Positions 1-9,345 are shown, counted from the first letter of the stretch. The stretch is 64,000 nt of DNA from Arachidicoccus sp. (GCA_028283605.1 JAPWKH010000008.1:186001-250000); one strand, 5' to 3'. The notes: generated by a model from the sequence alone, not told the origin. Translations and numbers: made by a program.

Positions 1-531
1 GTAGCTGTCGGCTCTACCAGCACGCCAAATTTAATATACGGAATGGGTGCTTCAGTCAGTTGGAAAGGATTTGACGCGAGTGTTTTATTTCAGGGAGAAG
101 GGAAATCCAGTTTCTTTATATACGGCAAAACAGTCTATGCATTCAGTGAAGGGGAATGGGGAAACATTCTGCAAGGTATGGTTGACCACAGATGGATATC
201 TGCTGATATATCCGGGAATCCGGCAACCGAAAATCCGAATGCTCCATATCCAAGATTAAGTTATAACGGGAATGCCAATAACTACCGCAATTCAACCTAT
301 TGGTTACGTGACGGAAAATATTTAAGGCTTAGAAATGTGGATATAGGCTATACGCTTCCTAAAGAAATGCTCAATAAAATTCATGTAAACAGTATTCGCA
401 TTTATTGTATAGGCACTAATTTATTGACCTGGGCGCCATTCAAATTGTGGGATCCGGAAACGGCAGACCCGAGAGGCGAAACGTATCCTTTAGCCAAGTC
501 TGTCACGCTCGGAATAACCATCAATTTATAA
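1..531 (+). CDS. SusC/RagA-family TonB-linked outer membrane protein, C-terminal end (partial)
   Basis: The reading frame is open from base 1, so the ATG at 43 in the ORF track is internal and the gene begins outside the window. The visible ~176 residues are the last beta-strands of a SusC-type TonB-dependent transporter: a motif like 'YWLRDGKYLRLRNVDIGY', then 'IRIYCIGTNLLTW', a 'WDPETADPRG' turn and a terminal strand 'SVTLGITINL'. SusC proteins import oligosaccharides across the outer membrane with a SusD lid. A SusD homologue begins 12 bp downstream, which supports the call. Substrate cannot be inferred from this end. Confidence 0.93.
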   Translation, partial: VAVGSTSTPNLIYGMGASVSWKGFDASVLFQGEGKSSFFIYGKTVYAFSEGEWGNILQGMVDHRWISADISGNPATENPNAPYPRLSYNGNANNYRNSTYWLRDGKYLRLRNVDIGYTLPKEMLNKIHVNSIRIYCIGTNLLTWAPFKLWDPETADPRGETYPLAKSVTLGITINL

Positions 532-543
532 TATAAAAAATAT

Positions 544-2598
544 ATGATGATGAAAAAAATAATAGCTATATCCATTTTCATTATGATGGTGACGCTAATA
601 ACTTCCTGCAAAAAATATCTCAAGTCCGATCAATATTTTAAAGATCGGCTGGATTTGAACCAATCATTTAATAATGAAAAATACATTGAAGAATGGTTAG
701 CTAATTCCTACTCATACCTTACCGGTGTAAATGCTGATGTTGCAAGTAAAGGCTTTGAGCCGTTCAATTTTGCCGATGATATTTATTACGGCGACAGGGA
801 TGTAGATTATGATCCGTCGAATGCCGGAGCATTGTCTTATAACAGATTTAGCCTCGGAGGCTACCATGAAGGCGAAGTCAATTCCTGGACGGCATGTTAT
901 CAGGGTATAAGAAGCGCATCAATATTTATACAAAATATAGATCAGACAACTGTATTAAGTGCGCAGGATATTGCAGATTATAAGGCGCAGGCAAGGTTTG
1001 TACGGGCTTATTATTATTGGCTTCTGCTGAGAAAATACGGGCCTGTACCAATTATTCCCGATCAAGGCGCCGATTATACCGACAGTTATGAAGACTTAGC
1101 TTTTCCGAGAAGCTCTTATGAGGAGTGCGCCGAATATATCGGCAAAGAAATGGCGCTGGCAGCTAAAGATTTGCCGCAAAGCCGCGGCCAGCTGGACATT
1201 GCCAGGCCTACCAAAGGCGCAGCCTTAGCCGCACGCGCAAAAGTGTTTTTGTATGCCGCGAGCCCTTTGGTAAATGGCGGTAAAGTAAGCATGAATTTTA
1301 AAGAAAAACTTACTGATGATAAAGGCAACCCTTTACTTTCACTTACCTATGATGAACAAAAATGGGCAAGAGCTGCCGCAGCGGCAAAAGATGTAATGCA
1401 GTTAGGAGTTTATTCTTTATTTGTAGCGCCATACAGTAATTCAGGTACTGTAACTCGTCCTGCGACAATCTCTCCCCCTTACAATGCAGATTATTCGGAT
1501 AAGGCATGGCCCGACGGTTGGGCTGATATAGATCCCTATGAATCTTACCGGGAGTTGTTTGACGGTGAATTGTCTGCTGCGGAAAACCCCGAATTGATTT
1601 TTACACGCGGACAGAATCAATCCAGCGAAGGTATTAATGTCATGGTTGTTCACCAATTACCTCGAATAGCATCGGGATGGAACACACACGGTATGACATT
1701 GAAACAGTGCGATGCATATTATATGAACGACGGCTCTGATGTGCCGGGAAAAGATATGGAATACGGAAAGGGAAACGGCAGCCAAAGAGTACAAGGTTTT
1801 GTAACCGATCAGGATGTTACAGATGGGAAATACAAACCTCTGGCATCAGGCGTTTCTTTGCAATTTGCGAATAGAGAACCAAGATTCTATGCTTCGGTAG
1901 CTTACAACGGCAGCGTGTGGCACATGACCAATGAGTCGCAAGTAAATAACAGAGAGCAGCAGGTGTTTTATTACCGCGGTTCGGGGAACGGTTATACAAA
2001 TACCATGTTTTGGTTGAGAACAGGTATAGGCATTATGAAATATGTAAACCCGCAGGATACTTATGAAAACGGAGATTTGAATAAAGTCATACCGAAATAT
2101 GAACCGGCAATTCGCTACGCAGATATATTATTGGGATATGCTGAGGCTTTAAATGAATTAAACGGCACGTATAATATACCAAGCTGGGACAGTTCGGAAA
2201 CCTATACTATTACAAGGAATACCGGAGAAATGCGAAAAGGAATCAGGCCAATCAGAATCAGAGCCGGATTACCTGATTATTCCGATGAGGTATATTCAAG
2301 CAATACGCAATTAAGAACAGCCATTAAACGTGAACGTCAGATCGAACTTATGGGAGAACAGGAACGTTATTATGATTTACGCAGATGGGAAGATGCCGCT
2401 ACAGAACTTCCTCTTCCAATCTATGGTTATAATGTGCTTATGACTGCGAGCCAAAGAGATTTATTTCATCAGCCGGTGGCGGCTTTTGCCCTACAAAGCA
2501 CCTTTGCCGACAAAATGTATTTTTGGCCTATTGATATTGAAGAATTGAGACGAGATGCCCGCCTGACACAAAATCCGGGCTGGCAAACTTATAAATAA
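544..2598 (+). CDS. SusD/RagB-family glycan-binding outer membrane lipoprotein
   Basis: 684-residue protein with a lipoprotein signal ('MMMKKIIAISIFIMMVTLITSC', Cys near residue 22). SusD features are present: an N-terminal helical part with a 'YYYWLLLRKYGPVPII' segment near residue 160, and a C-terminal 'KRERQIELMGEQERYYDLRRW' motif. It is longer than the commonest SusD proteins (about 500-600 residues). It would act as the surface lid and binding partner of the SusC transporter just upstream, with which it is almost certainly co-transcribed (12-bp gap). Family assignment is firm; ligand unknown. Confidence 0.95.
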   Translation: MMMKKIIAISIFIMMVTLITSCKKYLKSDQYFKDRLDLNQSFNNEKYIEEWLANSYSYLTGVNADVASKGFEPFNFADDIYYGDRDVDYDPSNAGALSYNRFSLGGYHEGEVNSWTACYQGIRSASIFIQNIDQTTVLSAQDIADYKAQARFVRAYYYWLLLRKYGPVPIIPDQGADYTDSYEDLAFPRSSYEECAEYIGKEMALAAKDLPQSRGQLDIARPTKGAALAARAKVFLYAASPLVNGGKVSMNFKEKLTDDKGNPLLSLTYDEQKWARAAAAAKDVMQLGVYSLFVAPYSNSGTVTRPATISPPYNADYSDKAWPDGWADIDPYESYRELFDGELSAAENPELIFTRGQNQSSEGINVMVVHQLPRIASGWNTHGMTLKQCDAYYMNDGSDVPGKDMEYGKGNGSQRVQGFVTDQDVTDGKYKPLASGVSLQFANREPRFYASVAYNGSVWHMTNESQVNNREQQVFYYRGSGNGYTNTMFWLRTGIGIMKYVNPQDTYENGDLNKVIPKYEPAIRYADILLGYAEALNELNGTYNIPSWDSSETYTITRNTGEMRKGIRPIRIRAGLPDYSDEVYSSNTQLRTAIKRERQIELMGEQERYYDLRRWEDAATELPLPIYGYNVLMTASQRDLFHQPVAAFALQSTFADKMYFWPIDIEELRRDARLTQNPGWQTYK

Positions 2599-2722
2599 TT
2601 AAATTTCATGGATGAAACTGATTAACATAAGATTCTCAAACAAAAGAAATACAAATGAAATTCCATGCCTTGCTAGGATCAATTAAGCATCCGGCAACAA
2701 TGTAAACTCTAAAAATAGATTA

Positions 2723-3703
2723 ATGAAAAAGATAGCTGCAATACTTACTATCCTGTTAATTACCGGAAGCACAGCCTGCAACAAAGACTGGACTAACGAG
2801 CAATATCAGCAATATGTGTCGTTCAAAGCACCTTTGGACGGAGACGGGGTTACGCCTATTTACATTCGGTACAAACCTGACGGATTGGTCAATTATGCAT
2901 TACCGGTAATTGTAAGCGGCACAACCAATAATAAAAAAGACCTACAGGTGCATATCAGGATTGACCCCGACACACTACAGGCTTTTAACGATGCGAATTT
3001 TCAAAACCGAACAGATCTGTATTATAAGCAATTACTGGAGCAATATTATACTATTCCAGATACAATAGTATCTATTAAAAAGAATGTAAACACGGATACT
3101 GCAACCATCGGTTTCACGCTTAAAAATATTGATTTGGTAGATAAATGGATTTTACCTCTTACCATAGAGCCGTCGAACGAATACACTCCCAACCCGAGAA
3201 GAAATTACTCAAAAGCATTATTGAGAATTGTACCATTTAATGACTATTCGGGAGAATACAGCGCTACAGCACTCAAAGTATATTTGAAAGGAGAAGAAAA
3301 CGGTGCAGCAATAGTGCAGAGCACGATAGAAACCTATGTTGTTGACGAGAATACAATCTTTTTCTACGCCGGAACCGTAGATGAAAATAAAGCCGATAGA
3401 AGGGATTATAAAATATATGCAGTGTTTGATACAACGAAGAGAGAGGTTACACTTAATTCTGACAATCCTAATATAAATTTTAAGGTAAATCAAACAATTA
3501 ATTATTCCGTTGAAGATATTCCTGATGAACTGCTGCCCTATCTTGTTCATAGATATGTAACAATTAATAATATTGATTACAACTATACTGATTATACATC
3601 TGTAGCCAATGCATCCATCGATTATACTGTTCGCGGCTCATTGATTATGGAAAGAAAGATAAATACGCAAATACCGGATGAAGATCAGGCAATTCAATGG
3701 TAA
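2723..3703 (+). CDS. DUF1735-type (BT_3987-like) surface lipoprotein
   Basis: 326 residues starting with a lipoprotein signal ('MKKIAAILTILLITGSTAC'). The N-terminal ~160 residues read as a DUF1735-type beta-sandwich, with the typical 'vNYALPVIVSG' opening, the 'YYKQLLEQYYTIPDT' stretch and the 'WILPLTIEPSNEYTPN' end. A second C-terminal beta-rich domain (DUF4361-like) follows. Such proteins usually sit in the third position after SusC/SusD and bind glycan at the cell surface, the role of SusE/SusF. It lies 124 bp after the SusD gene on the same strand. Family membership is fairly sure; exact DUF assignment is from memory of motif pattern. Confidence 0.75.
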   Translation: MKKIAAILTILLITGSTACNKDWTNEQYQQYVSFKAPLDGDGVTPIYIRYKPDGLVNYALPVIVSGTTNNKKDLQVHIRIDPDTLQAFNDANFQNRTDLYYKQLLEQYYTIPDTIVSIKKNVNTDTATIGFTLKNIDLVDKWILPLTIEPSNEYTPNPRRNYSKALLRIVPFNDYSGEYSATALKVYLKGEENGAAIVQSTIETYVVDENTIFFYAGTVDENKADRRDYKIYAVFDTTKREVTLNSDNPNINFKVNQTINYSVEDIPDELLPYLVHRYVTINNIDYNYTDYTSVANASIDYTVRGSLIMERKINTQIPDEDQAIQW

Positions 3704-3760
3704 CTTTACATCACTGCTGTTTAAAATAAATAAGTAACATTCAATAATACAAAACATCAA

Positions 3761-6243
3761 ATGACAAAAGTATCTTTCAGCTTCAGCAAAAATTTGTTTT
3801 TTATCAGTCTTAGTTTAATATGCAATAATCTGCTTGCCCAAAAGCAATATGCTCCTTCTTATCCGTTAATTACACACGACACTTATTTTAGCATCTGGTC
3901 TGCGAGCGATAAATTGAATGGGTCGTCAACAAAACATTGGACAGGAACAAATCAATCTTTGATAGGTATAATAAAAGTAGATAACAATTATTATCGGTTT
4001 TTAGGCCTTCCGCAAGATGAATATAAAAATATTTTGCCAACAGCTGATAAAAGTAATTATACTGTAAAATATAGTGAGCAACAACCAAGCAATGACTGGA
4101 ATACGATTGGTTATAATGATAATGGCTGGAAATCAGGCATAGCGCCTTTTGGCGACAATCAATCAGAGTCAAAAACCAATTGGGCATCTAAAGATTTATG
4201 GGTGCGTCGGGTGTTCAATATTAATGATTTGAATATTGATAATTTATTTTTAAAAATAAATCACGATGACAATGTGGAAGTTTTTCTGAATGGAGAAGAT
4301 ATTTATCATGCAACAGGATGGACCAATAAATTTGTTTTCCTCGATTTGAACAACGCTATAAAAAAGAATTTAAAAAAGGTAAGAATGTATTGGCGATTCA
4401 TTGTGCAAATACAGCAGGAGGCGCTTATCTTGATGCAGGAATCGTGCAAAAGATTTCATCTGCAGGCGAAGAGAAAATACAGCTTGCGAAGCAGAACAGT
4501 GTAGAATTATCAGCAACGCAAACAATTTATGATTTCGCGGCAGGTGCAATTGATTTGAAAGTAAAATTTATTTCGCCGCTGTTGTTAAACGATTTAAATC
4601 TTGTGTCGCGCCCGGTTTCTTATGTTACATTTAATGCTAAATCCAATGACGGGAAAGCACATCAGGTACAGGTCTATTTTGGCGCCTCGTCAGATGTGTC
4701 AGTTAATTCTTCAAAACAGGAAGTGATTGCATCTGTTGCTAATACAAATAATTTAAAATTGCTTAAAACAGGCACAACCGAGCAGCCTCTTTTACAAAAG
4801 AAAGGCGATGATGTAAGAATCGATTGGGGTTATTTTTATATAGGCGCAGCAAATGATAATACAACACAACAATTTATTACATCGTCTGAAACAAGCGGTA
4901 TTAGTGCTTTTCTGAATAATAAGCAACAATCAATTAATTCTTTGAAAGGAAATAATTTAGAGTTGAATACAGTTTTGAATCTTGGAGAAATTGCTTCATC
5001 ATCCAAAGAAAAATTTATTGAACTTGGTTATGATGAACAGTATATGGTTCAATATTTTCATCAGAATCTTCGTCCATGGTGGAACAAAGACGGAAATAGC
5101 TCCATTCAGCAACAGTTGCAGCAAGCATATTCAGACTATAATGCTATTGCTGAAAAATGTGATGCTTTTGATAAAGAATTATATCAAAAAGCAATTGTCT
5201 CCGGCGGCGAAGATTATGCAAAGCTTTGTAATCTGGCATACAGACAAAGCATTGCCGCACATGCTTTGGTACAAAGCCCTAAAGGAGAAATATTATTTTT
5301 ATCCAAAGAAAATTTCAGCAATGGTTCTATCAATACGGTTGATGTTACTTACCCTTCGGCGCCGCTGTATTTGATTTATAATCCTGATTTATTGAAAGGA
5401 ATGCTGAATGGAATTTATGAATACAGTGAAAGTGGCAAATGGCAAAAACCTTATCCCTCACACGATTTAGGCACCTATCCTATTGCAAACGGACAAACTT
5501 ATGGTGAAGATATGCCCGTTGAAGAAGGCGGAAATATGACTATTCTCACAGCTGCAATTTGCAAAGCGGAAGGCAACGCGAGCTATGCAAAAAAACATTG
5601 GAAGGAATTAAGTGTTTGGGTAAATTATCTTTCTCAGGCAGGCCTCGATCCAACCAATCAATTATGTACCGATGATTTTGCGGGGCATCTTGCGCGCAAT
5701 GCAAACCTTTCCGTGAAAGCCATTGTAGCAATTGGTTCTTATGGAATGATGGCGGATATGCTGGGCCAAAAAGATACTGCACAAAAATATATAGCAATGG
5801 CAAAAGATTTTGCGCAAAAATGGATGGAGCTTGCCGATGCTGGAGATCACTATTCCTTGACATTTGATAATAAAAATACATGGAGTCAAAAGTATAATTT
5901 GGTTTGGGACAAAGTGCTGCACTTAAATATTTTTCCACAAAGCGTATATGAAAAAGAAGTAAACTTTTATTTGACAAAACAAAACAAATACGGACTTCCT
6001 TTGGACAGCAGAAAGACTTATACAAAAAGTGATTGGATTTTATGGACGGCAACACTTGCAAATAATAAAGCAACATTTGAAAAATTTGTAACACCTGTTT
6101 ATAAGTTTGCAACTGAAACGCCCGACCGCGTTCCTTTGAGCGACTGGCATGAAACCATCAGCGGTAAGCAAGTTGGTTTTCAGGCGAGAAGTGTTGTAGG
6201 CGGGTATTTTATGAAAATGCTGGAGGAGAAATTAAAGAAATAA
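3761..6243 (+). pseudogene. DUF4964/DUF5127/DUF4965/glutaminase-like hydrolase, interrupted by a -1 frameshift
   Basis: Two overlapping ORFs (3761-4504 and 4390-6243) together encode one ~827-residue protein of the family annotated glutaminase A-like. The first ORF has a signal peptide ending '..NNLLAQ' and the DUF4964 opening 'YPLITHDTYFSIWS', then an inserted beta-sandwich. The second continues 'AIHCANTAGGAYLDAGIV' and carries the (alpha/alpha)6-like C-terminal domain with 'EDMPVEEGGNMTILTAAI'. The break lies at 4372-4378, a run A AAA AAG read in the first frame. A -1 slip there gives the expected 'LKKGKNVLAIHCAN'. It could be an A7-to-A6 sequencing error, a real inactivating deletion, or programmed frameshifting. 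The enzyme is probably periplasmic and belongs to the same locus as the SusC/D pair; substrate unknown. Confidence 0.85.
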
Positions 6244-6412
6244 AAATCGGTAGCTTTATAAGCCAATATAAAAGGAGGAGACCTTACCCGCGTTAAACAA
6301 AAAGCGGTACATTTTCCTTTTGGCTCTTATCCATAATTGGGTTAATGATTGAAAATTTAAGACAGGCATTAATCAACATCTATTAATTCATAAGAAATTT
6401 ACATTAAAAATT

Positions 6413-6441
6413 TTGAAAAGTAAAAGATATTATTAACTTTG
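6413..6441 (+). promoter_or_regulatory. Promoter of the tRNA/tuf operon
   Basis: TTG at 6413-6415, an 18-base spacer, then TAACTTTG at 6434-6441 match the Bacteroidota housekeeping promoter (TTG, ~19 bases, TAnnTTTG). The predicted start site lies about 25-30 bases before the first tRNA, and a short hairpin (TCCCAAaaaTTGGGA) falls in that leader. Confidence 0.7.
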
Positions 6442-6472
6442 CAGTCCCAAAAATTGGGAAGTTCTTTTCTGT

Positions 6473-6545
6473 GCCACTTTAGCTCAGTTGGTAGAGCAAC
6501 TGATTTGTAATCAGTAGGTCGCTGGTTCGACTCCGGCAAGTGGCT
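6473..6545 (+). tRNA. tRNA-Thr (anticodon TGT)
   Basis: 73-base cloverleaf. The acceptor stem GCCACTT pairs with AAGTGGC, the D-arm contains AGCTCAGTTGGTAGAGC, the anticodon stem ACTGA/TCAGT encloses loop TTTGTAA (anticodon TGT), and the T-arm contains GGTTCGACTCC. No CCA is encoded. It is first in a tRNA cluster upstream of tuf, the same order as in many bacteria (Thr-Tyr-Gly-Thr-tuf). Confidence 0.97.
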
Positions 6546-6563
6546 CTGTAAATGTTGTGCTTT

Positions 6564-6649
6564 GGGCAGGTTCCAGAGCGGCCAAATGGGGCGGACTGTA
6601 AATCCGCTGTCTTTCGACTTCAGTGGTTCGAATCCACTCCTGCCCACCA
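6564..6649 (+). tRNA. tRNA-Tyr (anticodon GTA)
   Basis: Class II tRNA with a long variable arm. The acceptor stem GGGCAGG pairs with CCTGCCC, the anticodon is GTA within GGACTGTAAATCC, and the T-arm is GTGGTTCGAATCCAC. The 3' ACCA is encoded, unlike the neighbouring tRNAs. It is the second gene of the cluster. Confidence 0.97.
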
Positions 6650-6760
6650 TCAAATTCAAAAGAGGTTAATTTGAGAATTTGAAAATGAGTTCTTTTAATT
6701 GGAAACGCAGGATGAGGGTAATTTTCAAATTATCACATTCTAAAATTTTCAAATTAAAAT

Positions 6761-6833
6761 GCGGAAGTAGCTCAATTGGTAGAGCGATAGCCTTCCAAGC
6801 TATAGGTTGCGGGTTCGACCCTCGTCTTCCGCT
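6761..6833 (+). tRNA. tRNA-Gly (anticodon TCC)
   Basis: Acceptor GCGGAAG pairs with CTTCCGC. The anticodon loop reads CTTCCAA with anticodon TCC, and the T-arm is GCGGGTTCGACCCTCG. CCA is not encoded. The spacer before it (about 6650-6760) carries inverted copies of AATTTGAAAAT / ATTTTCAAATT. Confidence 0.97.
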
Positions 6834-6902
6834 CAAATAAAAGTTCTTTAAAAACTGAGAGCATTAGCGTATTAGCTGATTTGGCTAATCGGCTGATTCT
6901 AT

Positions 6903-6974
6903 GCTGTTGTAGCTCAGGGGTAGAGCACTTCCTTGGTAAGGAAGAGGCCGTGAGTTCAAATCTCATCAACAGCT
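6903..6974 (+). tRNA. tRNA-Thr (anticodon GGT)
   Basis: 72-base cloverleaf. Acceptor GCTGTTG pairs with CAACAGC, the anticodon stem CTTCC/GGAAG encloses TTGGTAA (anticodon GGT), and the T-arm is GTGAGTTCAAATCTCAT. It is the last tRNA before tuf. Together with the TGT isoacceptor above, it covers most Thr codons. Confidence 0.97.
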
Positions 6975-7039
6975 CCGCCTTGAATTGAGGAACATTATAT
7001 TTTAACGATGAATAATTTTAGGAGTAGGAAATATTCATC

Positions 7040-7047
7040 TATTTTTG
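7040..7047 (+). promoter_or_regulatory. Possible -7 box of a tuf-specific promoter
   Basis: TATTTTTG fits TAnnTTTG, but I see no TTG at the right distance upstream. If used, the tuf leader would be about 85 bases and include the hairpin at 7076-7101. Tentative. Confidence 0.3.
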
Positions 7048-7075
7048 TTTGATAATATAAAATTTTTTAATACTT

Positions 7076-7101
7076 GGTCTGTGGTCGTGCGACTGTAGAC
7101 C
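7076..7101 (+). other. Hairpin in the tuf leader
   Basis: GGTCT-gtg-GTCG-tg-CGAC-tgt-AGACC forms a two-tier symmetrical stem-loop 36 bases before the tuf ATG. It is not followed by a T-run, so it is not a typical terminator. A translational or stability role is only a guess. Confidence 0.5.
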
Positions 7102-7137
7102 GTTGCATTTAAACCACAACAAAAAACCGATTTAAAA

Positions 7138-8325
7138 ATGTCAAAAGAGACCTTTAAGAGGGAAAAACCCCACGTAAACATTGGTACCATTGGTCACGTT
7201 GACCACGGTAAAACTACTTTAACAGCCGCTATCACTTCTATCTTATCGCAGAAAGGTTTGGCAGAAGCTAAAAAGTATGATGATATTGATGGCGCACCGG
7301 AAGAAAAAGAACGCGGTATCACTATCAATACAGCTCACGTAGAATATCAAACTGCAAGTCGTCACTATGCACATGTTGACTGCCCGGGTCACGCTGACTA
7401 TGTGAAAAATATGATTACCGGTGCTGCCCAAATGGATGGCGCTATTCTGGTTGTGGCTTCTACCGACGGTCCAATGCCTCAAACTAAAGAACACATCTTG
7501 TTGGCGCGCCAGGTAGGTGTGCCTCGTATAGTTGTATTCATGAACAAAGTAGACTTAGTAGACGATCCTGAATTGTTGGAATTAGTTGAATTGGAAGTTC
7601 GTGAACTATTAAGTTCTTACGGCTTCGATGGTGACAATACTCCTATCATCAAAGGTTCCGCAACAGGTGCTTTGGCCGGCGATGCTCAATGGGTAGGCGC
7701 GATAGACGAATTGATGAATGCGGTAGATGAATATATTCCATTGCCTCCTCGTCCTATCGATTTGCCATTCCTGATGTCAGTAGAAGATGTATTTACTATC
7801 ACAGGTCGTGGTACAGTTGCTACAGGCCGTATCGAACGTGGTATCATCAAAGTTGGCGAGCCGGTTGAAATCGTAGGTTTGATCGAAACGCCTTTGCAAT
7901 CTACTTGTACAGGTGTTGAAATGTTCAAAAAATTGTTGGACGAAGGTCAGGCTGGTGATAACGCAGGTATCTTATTGCGCGGTATTGAAAAGAAAGATAT
8001 CCGTCGCGGTATGGTTATTTGTAAGCCTAAATCTATCACTCCGCATACTGAATTTAAATGCGAAGTGTATGTATTAAGCAAAGAAGAAGGTGGTCGTCAT
8101 ACTCCATTCTTTACTAAATATCGTCCTCAGTTTTACTTCCGTACTACGGATGTAACCGGTGAAGTTTCTTTACCTGAAGGTACTGAAATGGTAATGCCGG
8201 GCGATAATGTAAGCCTTACTGTAAAATTGATCCAGCCTATAGCAATGGAAAAAGGTTTGAAATTCGCTATTCGTGAAGGTGGTCGTACAGTAGGTGCCGG
8301 TCAGGTTACTGAAATTATCAAATAA
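7138..8325 (+). CDS. tuf: Elongation factor Tu
   Basis: 395 residues, the normal EF-Tu length. It delivers aminoacyl-tRNA to the ribosomal A site in a GTP-dependent manner. GTPase motifs are plain: '[10 protein letters not shown]' at residues 19-28, '[12 protein letters not shown]' near 81, and 'NKVD' near 136. The C-terminal beta-barrel domains end in '[13 protein letters not shown]'. It lies within the conserved tRNA-tuf-tRNA-Trp-secE-nusG block. Codon use is strongly biased toward favoured codons, as expected for a highly expressed gene. Confidence 0.99.
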   Translation: MSKETFKREKPHVNIGTIGHVDHGKTTLTAAITSILSQKGLAEAKKYDDIDGAPEEKERGITINTAHVEYQTASRHYAHVDCPGHADYVKNMITGAAQMDGAILVVASTDGPMPQTKEHILLARQVGVPRIVVFMNKVDLVDDPELLELVELEVRELLSSYGFDGDNTPIIKGSATGALAGDAQWVGAIDELMNAVDEYIPLPPRPIDLPFLMSVEDVFTITGRGTVATGRIERGIIKVGEPVEIVGLIETPLQSTCTGVEMFKKLLDEGQAGDNAGILLRGIEKKDIRRGMVICKPKSITPHTEFKCEVYVLSKEEGGRHTPFFTKYRPQFYFRTTDVTGEVSLPEGTEMVMPGDNVSLTVKLIQPIAMEKGLKFAIREGGRTVGAGQVTEIIK

Positions 8326-8350
8326 TTCGCGTAGGCGAATGAATGAATAA

Positions 8351-8388
8351 AAATTAGCTAATTGGCAAATTTGCTAATTAGCTAATTT
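8351..8388 (+). terminator. 38-bp near-perfect palindrome between tuf and tRNA-Trp
   Basis: AAATTAGCTAATTGGCAAAT followed by its complement forms a palindrome with a single wobble pair, so it can fold as a long hairpin with almost no loop. It sits 25 bases after the tuf stop and 4 bases before tRNA-Trp. It may act as a weak terminator or as an RNA-processing site for releasing the tRNA. Confidence 0.5.
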
Positions 8389-8392
8389 ACTT

Positions 8393-8463
8393 ACGGGCAT
8401 AGTTCAATGGTAGAATAGAGGTCTCCAAAACCTTTGATCTGGGTTCGAATCCTAGTGCCCGTG
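8393..8463 (+). tRNA. tRNA-Trp (anticodon CCA)
   Basis: 71-base cloverleaf with acceptor ACGGGCA pairing with TGCCCGT and discriminator G. The anticodon loop is CTCCAAA with anticodon CCA, and the T-arm is CTGGGTTCGAATCCTAG. CCA is not encoded. Its position between tuf and secE is conserved in many bacteria. Confidence 0.97.
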
Positions 8464-8486
8464 CTAATAAAATTTTTTGAATAATA

Positions 8487-8681
8487 ATGAGTAAACTCTC
8501 AGCTTATTTTAAAGACTCTTATGACGAACTTGTTCATAAAGTAACCTGGCCTACATGGTCGGCCTTACAACAGTCTACCGCAATTGTTTTGGTATCAACT
8601 TTGTTATTGACGTTGATTGTATGGTTGATGGATACTGCAAGCAGTTCGGTATTGAAGTTCATTTACTCACTATTTAAGTAA
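8487..8681 (+). CDS. secE: Preprotein translocase subunit SecE
   Basis: 64-residue single-span form of SecE, an essential component of the SecYEG inner-membrane channel. The N-terminal amphipathic part contains the family signature 'DELVHKVTWPTW', and one hydrophobic helix follows ('STAIVLVSTLLLTLIVWLM'). It is 23 bases after tRNA-Trp and 6 bases before nusG, the usual arrangement, so it is almost certainly co-transcribed with both. Confidence 0.95.
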   Translation: MSKLSAYFKDSYDELVHKVTWPTWSALQQSTAIVLVSTLLLTLIVWLMDTASSSVLKFIYSLFK

Positions 8682-8687
8682 AAAAAA

Positions 8688-9299
8688 ATGGTAACCGAAG
8701 AAAGTATAAATAAAGCTGCAACTCAGGAAGATACTAAAGAAGACAATACTAAATGGTATGTACTTCGCGTAGTAAGCGGAAAAGAGAAAAAAGTAAAAGA
8801 ATATTTGGATAAAGATGTAGTTCGTAACGAATGGACAAACATTATTAAACAAGTATTTCTTCCTATGGAGAAGATTTGGTATGTGCAGAAAGGGAAAAAA
8901 GTAATGCGCGAAAAAAATTATTATCCCGGTTACGTTATGATGGAAGTTGTCAATGGAAAATTGACAGATGATATTGTTCAGCACATCAGCGGCATTACTA
9001 ATATTATGCACTTTCTTACCGACGGAAAAGGAAGCAAGGGCAACATCATTTCTTTACGCAAAAGCGAAGTAAACAAAATGCTTGGCCGCGTAGATGAAAT
9101 GAACGATCAAGGAGAAGTAATTAACGAACCTTTCATTGTTGGCGAATCTATTAAAATCATCGAAGGTCCTTTCAACGACTTCAATGGTGTAATTGAAGAG
9201 ATTAATGACGAAAAGAAAAAATTGAAAGTAACGGTAAAAATCTTCGGGCGTTCTACTCCAGTTGAATTGAACTATGTACAGGTTGAAAAATTAATCTAA
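8688..9299 (+). CDS. nusG: Transcription termination/antitermination protein NusG
   Basis: 203 residues. The NGN domain opens with 'KWYVLRVVSGKEKKVKEYL' and includes 'NYYPGYVMMEV'. A C-terminal KOW domain follows with 'VGESIKIIEGPFNDFNGVIEEI'. NusG binds RNA polymerase and links it to Rho or the ribosome. In most bacteria rplK-rplA-rplJ-rplL follow; here the next gene is on the opposite strand and unrelated, so the ribosomal operon has been separated. Confidence 0.98.
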   Translation: MVTEESINKAATQEDTKEDNTKWYVLRVVSGKEKKVKEYLDKDVVRNEWTNIIKQVFLPMEKIWYVQKGKKVMREKNYYPGYVMMEVVNGKLTDDIVQHISGITNIMHFLTDGKGSKGNIISLRKSEVNKMLGRVDEMNDQGEVINEPFIVGESIKIIEGPFNDFNGVIEEINDEKKKLKVTVKIFGRSTPVELNYVQVEKLI

Positions 9300-9345
9300 T
9301 ACACTACACAAAGCAAATTATTATATCGTAGAAAAAGAGATAGCG

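Noticed and set aside
402-623. Minus-strand ORF over the SusC/SusD junction
   Set aside because: Shadow of the SusC end and SusD signal peptide in another frame.
5546-6112. 188-codon minus-strand ORF inside the glutaminase-like gene
   Set aside because: Antisense shadow of a well-supported coding region; sequence has no family features.
6399-6969. Minus-strand ORFs across the tRNA cluster
   Set aside because: Translations of tRNA genes; phrases like 'RSGFEPLKS' are the usual spurious hits produced by antisense tRNA sequence.
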